Shown piece by piece: positions 17,339 to 26,418 of a stretch of DNA of 64,000 nt. The stretch covers positions 62,001 through 126,000 of the forward strand of contig DASWWX010000025.1 of assembly GCA_036405815.1 (NCBI GenBank), in the 5' to 3' direction. The stretch comes from Solimonas sp036405815. Lineage in GTDB: Bacteria; Pseudomonadota; Gammaproteobacteria; Nevskiales; Nevskiaceae. Under the pieces are notes generated by a model. That model saw only the letters and a list, made by a program, of their open reading frames with translations. It was not told the origin of the DNA and ran no database searches. A program made the translations under genes and the position numbers. Within the stretch, counting starts at the first letter, position 1, and each line of letters opens with the position of its first letter.

Positions 17339-19665
17339 AGCTCGACGAACAGGAAGCGCACCAACGCGCGCGTGAACACCACGATGACGACGCTCCAGCC
17401 GGCATCGATTTTGGCGTTACCCGTCATGCCGGTCTTGAGGCGATTGTCCGGATCGTCGAGCACGACCTGCACACGCACGACCTTGCCGTAGGTACCTTCT
17501 TCGGCCTCCGGCGCGATGGCGCGCACGTGACCGTCGAAGGTGGATGCCGCATAAGCCCACGGCTTCAGCGAGGCGTCGGCATCGATCTCGATATCGGCGA
17601 TCGAGGATTCCGGCACGCGGATGTCGGCGAGCAGTTCGCCGGTATCGACGATCGTGCCGATCTGGTCGCCGCGCGCCAGATAACGCCCGCGCGCGAACTG
17701 CAGCTCGGCCGACACCACGCGACCCTCGATCGGCGCGGTGATGCGAGTGTAGGCCAGCTCCTGCTTGGCGAACTCGAGCTGCGCCTTGGCACGCGCGACG
17801 TCGGCCTCCTGCGCCTGCAGGCGCTCGTCGCGCGCCGGGCTGCCCACCAGATCCAGATGTCGCTGCGCCTCGGCGAGCTGCTGCCGGGCGACTTCGGCCG
17901 CGCCCTTGGCACGTTCGTACTCCTGCGGCGTCACCGACTTGCCGCGATACGCGATCGCGACGCGGCGCGCGGTGCTCTCGGCCACTTCGAGAGCCGCCTG
18001 CGCGGTGGCGACGCGACTGCGCGCCACTTCCAGTTCCTCGGTGCTCGCGCCCTTCTGCACCAGCGCCAGATCGGCGCTGAGCCGCGTGAAGTCGGCTTCC
18101 GCGGTCGCCAGCTGGGCGCGCTGCGCGGCATCGTCGAGGCGCGCGATCACCTGCCCGGCCTTGACGAGATCGCCTTCCTTGACCAGCACCTCGCGTACGT
18201 CGCCGGCCGCCAGGGCGCGCAGCTCGGCGCGATCGCGCGGCAGCACCTCGAAGTCGCCGCTGGCCGCGTACGGATACGGCATCAGGCAGACCGCGGCCAC
18301 GATGCCGGCGATGATCTTCTGCCGCCGCGTCGGCCGCCACGGCTTTTTCACGCGCCCCATCGTGCTGCGATCCGTCGCCACGCGCGTGTACTGATTAACC
18401 ATGTAAACCCCCATCACGCTCAGAAGACCAAAGAAACCCACACCGTGAAAGCGCTCGCTGAGCCAGCCACCCACCAGCCAGATCACCAGCGCGATCAACA
18501 GGAAAATGAACGTCAGCATCGATGCGCCGTACAGCAGCAGCAGGCGATACGGAATGCGCCGCATCGCCACCGACCACGCGCGCTGGCGCAGGCCGAGAAT
18601 CGCGGCGATCGAACGCTCGCGAATGTCCGGCACATCCACCGCCGTGCTCAGCAGAAAGTATCCGTCGTACTTGAGCAGCGGGTTCAGTCGCAGTAGCAGC
18701 GAGATGCCGGTGACGATGGTCAGACCCACGCAAAAGCGCGCCAGCGATACCTGCGTATCCACATAGAGAAACCAGATCAGGATCGCCAGCGCCATCGGCG
18801 CCGCCGTGCCGACCAGACCGCTGCCGACGATGCGCATGCGATCGGCTCGCGCCGCGCGCTCGGCCGCGCCGGCGGTATCGACCAGCAGACGCGGCACGCC
18901 AAACACGCCATAGACCAGGCCGATGCGCGGCGCCTCCGGCGTATAGCGCTCGATCGCCGCCGCGCGCGCCGACATCGAAAACAGATTGACCAGGAATGCG
19001 CTGACAACCGCCGTGGCGATCGCTCGGTAGCTGCCGAGCAGGCCGGTCGACATCGCCTGCCAGTCATGAAAGTGCGAGAACAGCAAGGCACCGGCAAACG
19101 CGCACATCGCCAGGAACGCCAGCAGATGCCAGCGCGAGCGCACCGGCCAGATCAGCAGTTGGCCGAACGCCGCAAACGGCGCCGAATTCAGCGTCACGTC
19201 GAACTGGTTGGCCTGTCCACGCCGGCCCGTGACGAGCCCGGTCAGCCCGCCGACCAGGCCTGGATTGACGCGCGAGCCCGGCATCGACGACGGCGGCAGC
19301 GCATACGCCGACTGCAAGGCCAGGCTCGGCGCGCCCCCGATCCAGCCGAGCGCGCGGCGCTCCTCATCGCTGTGCGCCGGCGGCGGTAACGGCTCATGCG
19401 TGCCGCGCTGCAGCAGACGCTGTTGCGCCAGCTCGGCGGCGAAGCCCTCGATCGCCGTTATCGACAGCGCATGGCCGTCTGCCTGGGCCGCGGCATGAAC
19501 CTGTCGCAGATCGCGCTGGCCGTCGTGCAACTGCGCCAGCGCGTAGTCCGCTGCACTCAGGCGCACGGGTATCGCCGCACCTTCGGCCCAGACGTCGAAC
19601 CCATCCACACACGGTTCGACGCGGGCACAGACGAAGCGACGGTAGCGCGAACGCGGAGCGGTCAT
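17320..19665 (-). CDS. Fusion protein: PqqD/RRE-like domain, inactive M50-like membrane domain, HlyD adaptor
   Basis: 781 residues in three parts. Residues about 30-90 look like a PqqD-type winged helix (LSAADYALAQLHDGQRDL), the fold used as a RiPP recognition element. Residues about 165-430 form a polytopic membrane domain related to site-2 protease-type M50 proteins: NPLLKYDGY (328-336) keeps the Asp metal ligand, but the place of HExxH (about 227-231) reads NLFSM, so zinc proteolysis should be lost. From about 470 there is an HlyD-type periplasmic adaptor with barrel-sandwich, a long coiled coil (510-640) and beta-barrel. The gene starts seven bases after tolC stops. Expected role: inner-membrane part of a TolC-linked exporter, with the N-terminal domain possibly binding a cargo peptide. 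Domain calls for HlyD are firm, M50 likely, RRE moderate. Confidence 0.85.
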   Translation of the reverse strand: MTAPRSRYRRFVCARVEPCVDGFDVWAEGAAIPVRLSAADYALAQLHDGQRDLRQVHAAAQADGHALSITAIEGFAAELAQQRLLQRGTHEPLPPPAHSDEERRALGWIGGAPSLALQSAYALPPSSMPGSRVNPGLVGGLTGLVTGRRGQANQFDVTLNSAPFAAFGQLLIWPVRSRWHLLAFLAMCAFAGALLFSHFHDWQAMSTGLLGSYRAIATAVVSAFLVNLFSMSARAAAIERYTPEAPRIGLVYGVFGVPRLLVDTAGAAERAARADRMRIVGSGLVGTAAPMALAILIWFLYVDTQVSLARFCVGLTIVTGISLLLRLNPLLKYDGYFLLSTAVDVPDIRERSIAAILGLRQRAWSVAMRRIPYRLLLLYGASMLTFIFLLIALVIWLVGGWLSERFHGVGFFGLLSVMGVYMVNQYTRVATDRSTMGRVKKPWRPTRRQKIIAGIVAAVCLMPYPYAASGDFEVLPRDRAELRALAAGDVREVLVKEGDLVKAGQVIARLDDAAQRAQLATAEADFTRLSADLALVQKGASTEELEVARSRVATAQAALEVAESTARRVAIAYRGKSVTPQEYERAKGAAEVARQQLAEAQRHLDLVGSPARDERLQAQEADVARAKAQLEFAKQELAYTRITAPIEGRVVSAELQFARGRYLARGDQIGTIVDTGELLADIRVPESSIADIEIDADASLKPWAYAASTFDGHVRAIAPEAEEGTYGKVVRVQVVLDDPDNRLKTGMTGNAKIDAGWSVVIVVFTRALVRFLFVELWSWIP

Positions 19666-19672
19666 GCGCGAA

Positions 19673-21043
19673 TCAGGGTGTCGCCGGCGGTGCCTGCAGC
19701 AGGCGGTTGATCTGCGCGATATCGGCGGTCAGCAACTGTCCGACCTGCGCCTTCAGGCGCAGGCTGCTCATCAGCGCCATGTAGCGGGCCAAGGAATAAT
19801 CGCGTTCGGCGCGGTAGCGCTGCTCCAGCGCCTGCAGCAGATCCGTGCTGCTCTGCGTGCCGGCGTCATAGCCGACGCGCGCCGAACGCTCGTACGCCTG
19901 CGAGGCCTCGACCGCGCGCTGCAGCGCATCGACCCGCTTCTGGCCAGCGAGGCTGTTGAGGTACGCGACGCGCGTATCGCGCACCGCCTTGGCGGTCACG
20001 TCCTCGACCGTGGCCTCGGCGCGGCGCTGCAGTTCCTCGGTCAGGCGCAGACCGGCACTGATCTGGCCACCGGTGTAGATCGGCAGCCGCAGCGTGACGC
20101 CGATGCGGTTGTAGTGATCCTCGCGCTCGCCGCTGACCCCGCCGCCGTTGTCCAGGTAGGTCAGGCGACCTTCAAGGTCCAGTCGCGGCCACGCCGCTTT
20201 CTGCACCCGTTCGTTGTCGATCTTGGCCACTTCGGCCGCAGCACGCTGCGCGAGCACGACCGCGTTGCCGTCCTGCGCGCGCCGAATCCACACCTGCTCG
20301 TCGTACGGTTCCGGCGGTTGCGGCCGCAGATCGTGCGGCAGGCGCTTGATCTGCGGATAGTGCTTGCCGGTCAACGACTCCAGCCGCGCAGTCGTGGTCA
20401 GCAGCGCATTGGCCGCATCCAGGCGATTGGCTTCGGCCAGTGCGTGCAGCGCCTGCGCGCCCTTGTGGTCCGCCTCCGTGACCAGGCCGGCCTCGGTACG
20501 CAGCCGCAGCAACTCGGCTTGTTCGCCGAACGCGCGTTCCGCCGCCTCGGTCGAGGCCAGGGCATCCTGCGCCGCCAGCACCGCGAAGTAGGCCTCTGCC
20601 ACCTCCAGCAGCAACAGATCCTGCGCCGCCTCCAGCGTGTAACCCGCTGCACGTACCCGCAGTTCGGCGTGGGTCTTGCCGAGGAACAGATCGGCGCGGA
20701 ACAGCGCCTGATTGACGCTCACGCCGTACTGGATACTGGAAAACTCGTCGGACCGATCGATGTCGATGAGGCCGTAGTAATCGCCCTCGACGCTGTGATC
20801 GACGTAGTACGCTGCGGCGCCCAATCCAACCTGCGGCCGAAGCCGGCTCTTGGCAAGCGGCACCAGCTGCTTGGCCGCCAGGTACTCCGCACGTGCCGCC
20901 GCGTAACGCGGGTTCAGACTCAGGGCGTCGTTGCAGATCGTCAGCAGATCGACCGGCTCGGACGCGCGCGCGGCGCCGCTGGCGCAGCCGGCGACCAACA
21001 GCAGGACGGCCCAACGACGCGGCCACGCAGATCTTTGCAACAT
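19673..21043 (-). CDS. TolC-family outer-membrane channel protein
   Basis: 456 residues. An N-terminal signal ends VLLLVAGCASG, a good lipobox, so it is probably an outer-membrane lipoprotein of the OprM kind. Two OEP-type helical repeats follow (ALSLNPRYAAARAEYLAAK early, ALQRAVEASQAYERSARVGYDAGTQSSTDLLQALEQ late) typical of the trimeric channel-tunnel. Start chosen as ATG at 21043, preceded by GGAGGGAG; a longer reading to 21076 is not supported. First gene of a four-gene operon with the HlyD-fusion, the beta-propeller and the sulfotransferase, so it should provide the exit duct. Confidence 0.92.
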   Translation of the reverse strand: MLQRSAWPRRWAVLLLVAGCASGAARASEPVDLLTICNDALSLNPRYAAARAEYLAAKQLVPLAKSRLRPQVGLGAAAYYVDHSVEGDYYGLIDIDRSDEFSSIQYGVSVNQALFRADLFLGKTHAELRVRAAGYTLEAAQDLLLLEVAEAYFAVLAAQDALASTEAAERAFGEQAELLRLRTEAGLVTEADHKGAQALHALAEANRLDAANALLTTTARLESLTGKHYPQIKRLPHDLRPQPPEPYDEQVWIRRAQDGNAVVLAQRAAAEVAKIDNERVQKAAWPRLDLEGRLTYLDNGGGVSGEREDHYNRIGVTLRLPIYTGGQISAGLRLTEELQRRAEATVEDVTAKAVRDTRVAYLNSLAGQKRVDALQRAVEASQAYERSARVGYDAGTQSSTDLLQALEQRYRAERDYSLARYMALMSSLRLKAQVGQLLTADIAQINRLLQAPPATP

Positions 21044-21235
21044 CGGTACTCCCTCCAGACTCGGCGGCACCCGCAAATCTGCGCCCCGCCCTCTCTACCA
21101 ACCGCGCCTGCTGGCCCCGCCGATCGACGCGGCGCGCCCTCTGCGCGTCCCGCAGCGGCGCCCAGCCTGCCAGACCCGGCCACCGCTGACCATCATGGCC
21201 GCTCCCGACGCGCTGTCAGCCGATGCCGCAGATGC

Positions 21236-21261
21236 AGAAGCCCCGCATGAGCGGGGCTTCT
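21236..21261 (-). terminator. Intrinsic terminator after the MMPL gene
   Basis: A perfect 11-base stem (21236-21246 with 21251-21261) closed by a 4-base loop lies 23 bases after the MMPL stop codon. The T-tract on the minus strand is poor (TCTGCATCTGC), so termination may be partial and some read-through into the tolC operon is possible. Confidence 0.65.
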
Positions 21262-21283
21262 GTTGTACCGCAACCGCCGACGA

Positions 21284-23857
21284 TCAGCCGTTCGGCAGCT
21301 TCATCAGGTAACGGCAGATCGCCGGGCACATCAGGATCGCGCCGACCATGTTGGCGAAGAACGCGAAGGTCAGCAGCAGACCCATGTCGGCCTGGAACTG
21401 CAGGCCCGACCAGAGCCAGGTCGCCACCGAGCCGGACAGCACCAGGCCGGTGAAGATCACCGGCTTGCCGGTCATGCGCAAGGTCTCGTAGAACGCCTCC
21501 TGCAGGCTCTTACCCTTCTTCACGAACTCTTCGATCGTGGAGTAGATGTAGATGCCGTAGTCGACGCCGATACCGACCGCCAGCGCCGCCACCGGCAGCG
21601 TCGCCACCTTCATGCCGATGCCCTTGATCGCCATCAGCGCCGAGATCAGCGCCGATACCACGTACAGCGGCAGCAGGATCGAGAACACGCCCGCGGCAGT
21701 ACGGAACGACAGCCACAGGAAGATGATGATGACGATGTAGACGTAATAGACGATCGGCTTTTCCTTCTCCTTCACGACCTCGTTGGAGGCCGCCATGACG
21801 CCGCCCTGGGCGGACGCCAGTGCGAAGTTCACCGGGCAGGGCTTGTCGAAGCCGTCGAACTTGGCCTTGGCTTCCTCGACCTGGGCGCGACGCTGGACGA
21901 TGCCAGCGTCCTCATCCACCTGCGTATCGGTGAACTCCCTAGCCTTGAGCGACGTGACCTCACGCTTGAGCGCGACCTTCTGGTCGCCCCAGGCCCGGCG
22001 CGCCGCAATCTTGTCGGCGCAGTAGGCCGTGTCGGTGCCCTTGTTGGCCTCGAACCACTCCTTGGCGTTGGCCTCGTTGAAGCTCTTGGTGAGATTGGTC
22101 AGGCGATCCAGCGTCTCGGCCTTGTGATCCTTGGTGAAAACGAACACGGCCATCGCCGAACAGTTCGGGCTCAGCAGGCCGGACGAGGTCGGGATCGGCG
22201 TGATCGCCTGCACCATCGTGTACTGGTTACGCGGCAGCACGCGGAACTTCGGCGTGCCTTCCGAGAAGGCCATGTTCACCTGACGCCCGGCCCACGGCAG
22301 CGACAGGATCGACGCCACGCCCGGATCGTTCTCCATATGCCAGCCGAAGCGATCGATCTGCTCCATCACGTCGTACTTGATGCAGGCCTCAGCATCGGTC
22401 TCGGCGATGACCTTGATGATGTCGGTGCCGATCGTGAAGTTCTCGGTGATCGCGTGCGAGTCCTGGTTGTAGCGCGAATCCGGCCGCAGCTCCGGCACGC
22501 CTTCCTGCGCATCGCCATAGAGCATGCCCCTGGCCTGCCACGAGGCCCAGCCGTAGATCAGCGCCAGGCAGAGGATCGCAATCGCCGCCGGAACCGGCTT
22601 GGTGATGCCCGACAGCCAGCGGAAGAACGGGTTGAACACCGCCTCGCGCTTCTCCTGCTTCTGGACAAAGGCGTCGACGTCCTTGACGTTCATGTACGTC
22701 AGCCAGATCGGCATCAGGATCTTGTTGGTGACGATGATCGCCAGCATGCCGTACGAGGCGTTGATCGCCATCTCGCGGATGATGTCGATCGGGATCAGCA
22801 GGATCGTCAGGAAGCCGACGAGGTCGGTGATCAGCGCGGTCGTGCCGGGAATCGCCAGGCGGCGGAACGTCTCCACCGAGGCGTCGTAGCCGTTCTTGCC
22901 GGTGGCCAGCTCGGAGACCCAGGAGCTGGTGTATTGCACGCCGTGCGACACCGACACCGCCAGAATCAGGAACGGCACCAGGATCGCGAACGGATCCAGG
23001 CCGTAGCCGGTGCCGGCCAGCAGGCCGAACTCCCAGATCACGGCGATGAACGAGCACACCAGCGGCAGCACCGCGAGCTTGAAGCTGCCGAGGTAGAGGA
23101 TCAGCAGCACGAAAGTCATCGCCAGCGCGACGAAGAAGTACATGATGACTTCGTTCGCCGCGTCGGTGACGTCGCCGATGACCTTGGCAAAGCCGACGAT
23201 GTGGATGTCGATCTGATCGTCTTGGAACTTGCCGCGGATCTCGTTCTCGAGCTTCGAGGCGGCTTCGCGGTAGTCCAGCTTCTTGCCGGTCACCGGATCG
23301 ATTTCCAGCAGCTCCGAGAACACCATGGCGCCGGTCTGATCCTTCGACACATAGCGACCGACATGGCCGCCCTTGCCGACGTTGGCGCGCACCAGCGCGA
23401 ACATCTCGTCGGTGGGCTGGTACTCGGCGGGAATGACATTGCCACCGGCAAAGCCGCCCTCCACCACTTCCACATAGCGCACGTCCGGGGTAAACAGCGA
23501 GGACACCCGCGAGCGATCGATGCCGGGCAGGAAGAACACCTCGTCGGTGACCTGCTTCAGCTTGCTGAGGAAATGCTCGTTGTAGATGTCCTTGGTCTTG
23601 TCCTTCTGGATCAGCGCGACCAGCACCGTGTTGGCGCCGCCGAACTCATCTTCGTACTGCTTCAACACCTGCATGTAAGGGTGATTGAGCGGCACCGACT
23701 TGTCGAAACCGGCGTCGACGTGCGTGCCGGCCGCGAACACCGCGAACATAACCGTCAGGAAGCCCAGGATGCCGAGCATCAGCATGCGCTTGCCGTAGAT
23801 GATCGGTTCGACGACCGCAAGAATCGCTTCCTGCGAGAACATTGGTTTGCCAGCCAT
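21284..23857 (-). CDS. MMPL-family RND transporter
   Basis: 857 residues, the usual size for the compact MMPL/HpnN-type RND exporters: an N-terminal membrane helix (MLMLGILGFLTVMFAVF), a large periplasmic loop, a helix bundle (VALAMTFVLLILYLGSF on), a second large loop after LAIAILCLALIYGWAS, and a second bundle with VGIGVDYGIYIYS, the GxxxDY motif of proton-relay helix 4. A strong GAGGGGAG site precedes the ATG. It is the last gene of a DUF1302-DUF1329-YCF48-MMPL operon. Relatives move lipids, hopanoids or other hydrophobic compounds; direct cargo evidence is absent. Confidence 0.93.
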   Translation of the reverse strand: MAGKPMFSQEAILAVVEPIIYGKRMLMLGILGFLTVMFAVFAAGTHVDAGFDKSVPLNHPYMQVLKQYEDEFGGANTVLVALIQKDKTKDIYNEHFLSKLKQVTDEVFFLPGIDRSRVSSLFTPDVRYVEVVEGGFAGGNVIPAEYQPTDEMFALVRANVGKGGHVGRYVSKDQTGAMVFSELLEIDPVTGKKLDYREAASKLENEIRGKFQDDQIDIHIVGFAKVIGDVTDAANEVIMYFFVALAMTFVLLILYLGSFKLAVLPLVCSFIAVIWEFGLLAGTGYGLDPFAILVPFLILAVSVSHGVQYTSSWVSELATGKNGYDASVETFRRLAIPGTTALITDLVGFLTILLIPIDIIREMAINASYGMLAIIVTNKILMPIWLTYMNVKDVDAFVQKQEKREAVFNPFFRWLSGITKPVPAAIAILCLALIYGWASWQARGMLYGDAQEGVPELRPDSRYNQDSHAITENFTIGTDIIKVIAETDAEACIKYDVMEQIDRFGWHMENDPGVASILSLPWAGRQVNMAFSEGTPKFRVLPRNQYTMVQAITPIPTSSGLLSPNCSAMAVFVFTKDHKAETLDRLTNLTKSFNEANAKEWFEANKGTDTAYCADKIAARRAWGDQKVALKREVTSLKAREFTDTQVDEDAGIVQRRAQVEEAKAKFDGFDKPCPVNFALASAQGGVMAASNEVVKEKEKPIVYYVYIVIIIFLWLSFRTAAGVFSILLPLYVVSALISALMAIKGIGMKVATLPVAALAVGIGVDYGIYIYSTIEEFVKKGKSLQEAFYETLRMTGKPVIFTGLVLSGSVATWLWSGLQFQADMGLLLTFAFFANMVGAILMCPAICRYLMKLPNG

Positions 23858-23899
23858 GAGCGCTCCCCTCGTTGAGCTGCTTTCTTGTACGAGCCGCGC

Positions 23900-24961
23900 T
23901 TATTGCAGCGCGATGTGTTGCACGCCGGATTCGCCGACGGCCAGCAGCCCCCCGCCGAACGGCACAGCGGCCGACAGCGGCGTGCCGGCAGGCGCCTTCA
24001 GCAGGCGCGCATTCGCGCCGCTGGCATTCACCACGATGATGTTGCCGTTGAGGCCCACCATCGCCAGCCCGCCATCCGGCAGCGCGGTGCCGCCGAACAT
24101 CGAGGCGACCGTATCCGTCTTGATCTCGACCCAGTTGCCGGCGCGGGCATCGGTGGCGATGAACGCGTTGCCGCGCAGGCCGAAAATCGCCGCACCCTTC
24201 TCGCCCAGCGCGACGGCGCCGAACAGCGATCCCTCGTAGGGCGATTCCAGCTTGGTCCAGCTTGCACCCTGATCCTGCGAGATCGCCAGCGTCGCCTGCT
24301 CACCCGCGATCATCAGATCGCCGTTGGCCAGTCGCACGATGCTGTTGAAGTGCAGCTCGTCGTCGCGGATGGAGGCGCTGACCTCGTTCCAGGTCTCGCC
24401 GCCGTCGCTGGTCTGGTACATCAGCGCGTAGGCGCCGACGGCGATCGCACGCTGCGCATCCAGCGCCAGCACCGACAGGAACGGACGCTCCAGCTCCGGT
24501 TCGAAATTCTGCAGCGCCCAGGTACGGCCACCGTCAACGGTGTGCAGGATCGCCGCATCGTGACCGACGGCCCAGCCGTTGTCCGCATCAGCGAATGAAA
24601 CCGCCGTCAGCGGCGCACGCACCGGCACCTGGACCTGCGCCCACTCCTTGCCGTCTGCGGAGGCCAGAATCGCGCCGCGGTCGCCGACTGCGAACAGGCG
24701 CTTGCCGGTCGTGACCACGTCCAGCAGCAGCGAGCGCGACGTCAGCGGCTTGATCTCGGAGGGCAACGGCCGCACCGCGGCGGCAGCGGGTTCGCCACCC
24801 GCCTCGGCTTCGGCCATCGCATCGGTCAATTCGGTGGCGCCGGCTTCCAGGTCCTCGGCGCCCGCGTCGGCAGCGTCGTCGCCCTGGGCCGCGAGGCCGC
24901 CGCCGAACGCCAACAGCGCAGCCGCCAGCAGGCCCCGAACGGTCTTGAATTCGATGCTCAT
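23900..24961 (-). CDS. YCF48/BNR-repeat beta-propeller protein, exported
   Basis: 353 residues with an N-terminal signal peptide (VRGLLAAALLAFGGGLAA) followed by an acidic Ala/Glu/Asp-rich spacer of about 50 residues. The rest carries photosystem-II-stability-factor (YCF48) and sialidase-type Asp-box repeats, seen as SADGKEWAQV, VDGGRTWALQ, SDGGETWNEV and QDQGASWTKL, alternating with WAVG or AVG turns: a seven-bladed propeller. ATG at 24961 is preceded by AGAGGGGAG. It lies 42 bases before the MMPL gene. In bacteria such proteins are often encoded with MMPL exporters and may act as periplasmic assembly or cargo-binding partners; that role is inferred. Confidence 0.88.
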   Translation of the reverse strand: MSIEFKTVRGLLAAALLAFGGGLAAQGDDAADAGAEDLEAGATELTDAMAEAEAGGEPAAAAVRPLPSEIKPLTSRSLLLDVVTTGKRLFAVGDRGAILASADGKEWAQVQVPVRAPLTAVSFADADNGWAVGHDAAILHTVDGGRTWALQNFEPELERPFLSVLALDAQRAIAVGAYALMYQTSDGGETWNEVSASIRDDELHFNSIVRLANGDLMIAGEQATLAISQDQGASWTKLESPYEGSLFGAVALGEKGAAIFGLRGNAFIATDARAGNWVEIKTDTVASMFGGTALPDGGLAMVGLNGNIIVVNASGANARLLKAPAGTPLSAAVPFGGGLLAVGESGVQHIALQ

Positions 24962-25035
24962 CTGATGCTCCCCTCTTCGCAACGGCCGCTCAACGATGGC
25001 GGCGCGATCTGTTGAATTCGTATCGTGACAACGCG

Positions 25036-26403
25036 TTACTGGCGCGCCATTTTGGAGACGTTCCCGGGCGAGAAGTGCTCGGGGGTGAAAGCGATGGTGG
25101 CGGTCTCCGGATCCTCGTTGTTCAGGCCCTGTGCCAGATAACGGCCTGTCGCCAAATCGTACACCGTTTCGCAGATCGGCAGTTCATAAGGTTTGTCGTA
25201 AGCAACGACGCTATGGGTCTCCTGAACCCGCCAGAGCTGGTCGCGACTGTCGTGCAGGTCAACCACGCGAATCTGCCAACCATCCTCGTCGAGGTAGAAC
25301 GTCCGCCGCCGGAACTGGTGGACCGTATTCTTGCGCAGCAACGCTTCGACCACCCAGACCCGACGCAGCTCGTACCGCGGATACTCCGGATTGATATGAC
25401 CTTTGCGGATGATCTCGGCGTAGCGCAGGGCATCGCTGTGCAGCCGATAGCTGTTGGCCGGCACCAGCAGCTCGCGCTTGCCGATCAGCTTCCAGTCGTA
25501 ACGGTCCATCGCGCCATTGAAGCTGTCGGTCTGGTCGACGGTCCGCAGACCATCAGCGCCGGTCGCAGGCGTGTCGTAGCCGATACCGGGCGCGCGCCGC
25601 AGGCGCTGCTGCCCACCGGGGCTGTACTGCCAGGCGCGCCGCGCTTCGCGCACCTGATCCATCGTCTCGTGAATCAGCAGCGTGGAGCCGGCCAGCCGCG
25701 GCGGCTGCGTGGTCAACTGCACGAACTGGTAGAGCACGTTCTCCAGTGAGGCCGGCGTGGCCCCCGGCATGCTGTAGCCATAGCGCACGTCCTCGCGCAT
25801 CTTCACGTGATTGAAATCGCCTGCAGTCGTGACCGAGAACTGGTTGTTCCAGCGCTGCACGGCGGTGTCGCGATAACGGACCTTGTGGTTCCAGATGACT
25901 TCCTGCGCGTTGCCGGGAATCGGAAAGGGGATTCCGGTGACCGCACCGATGAGCGCCTCACCATTGCCGCCCAGTTCCGCACTCACCGCGTTCTGACGGG
26001 TCGCCTCGTAGACGAACGCCGGGTTGGCAAAGCTGCGGCGCGTCGGATAGACCCGCATGCGGTAGGTCTGCGGGTGGCGCTCGAACAGCGCGACCTGCCC
26101 CGGTGTCAGCAACGCGCTGTAGGCCTCCAGGTTCTCGGCGGTGACGGTGTAAAGAGGCTCGTCGTCCGCATAAGGATCGCAGTAGCGCTGACCCGCGCCC
26201 TTGAAGCAGGGCGGCGGCTGCGTCAGCCCGCCGCGCCACTCGGGAATACGACCATCGGTATTGCCGGCGCGCTCGGCACCGATCGGCGTCAAATCCCCGG
26301 CGAGGCGCTCGGCCTCGCCGGGTGCGACCTTGGCGACGGTTGCCGTCGCCGTCAGTAACAGCGCCGCGAAAGCCAGCGCCGAACGCGCATGATCAAGCCG
26401 CAT
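25036..26403 (-). CDS. DUF1329 family envelope protein
   Basis: 455 residues with a cleavable signal (ALAFAALLLTATATVAK) and then the DUF1329 core: an early LAGDLTPIGAERAGNTDGRIPEW, typical of the family, and a C-terminal half rich in strand pairs (RLAGSTLLIHETMD, RRTFYLDEDGWQIRVVDL). The family is LolB-like, probably a half-barrel that binds lipid in the periplasm or at the outer membrane. It follows the DUF1302 gene by 15 bases and precedes the YCF48 gene by 74, so all are in one operon. Function unproved; a lipid or sterol carrier is the usual suggestion. Confidence 0.9.
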   Translation of the reverse strand: MRLDHARSALAFAALLLTATATVAKVAPGEAERLAGDLTPIGAERAGNTDGRIPEWRGGLTQPPPCFKGAGQRYCDPYADDEPLYTVTAENLEAYSALLTPGQVALFERHPQTYRMRVYPTRRSFANPAFVYEATRQNAVSAELGGNGEALIGAVTGIPFPIPGNAQEVIWNHKVRYRDTAVQRWNNQFSVTTAGDFNHVKMREDVRYGYSMPGATPASLENVLYQFVQLTTQPPRLAGSTLLIHETMDQVREARRAWQYSPGGQQRLRRAPGIGYDTPATGADGLRTVDQTDSFNGAMDRYDWKLIGKRELLVPANSYRLHSDALRYAEIIRKGHINPEYPRYELRRVWVVEALLRKNTVHQFRRRTFYLDEDGWQIRVVDLHDSRDQLWRVQETHSVVAYDKPYELPICETVYDLATGRYLAQGLNNEDPETATIAFTPEHFSPGNVSKMARQ

Positions 26404-26418
26404 CGGCGCCGGCTCGCA

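Noticed and set aside
21263..23875. An 870-codon plus-strand open frame opposite the MMPL gene
   Set aside because: Antisense shadow of a full-length transporter; Arg/His/Asp-rich translation with no membrane helices or motif.
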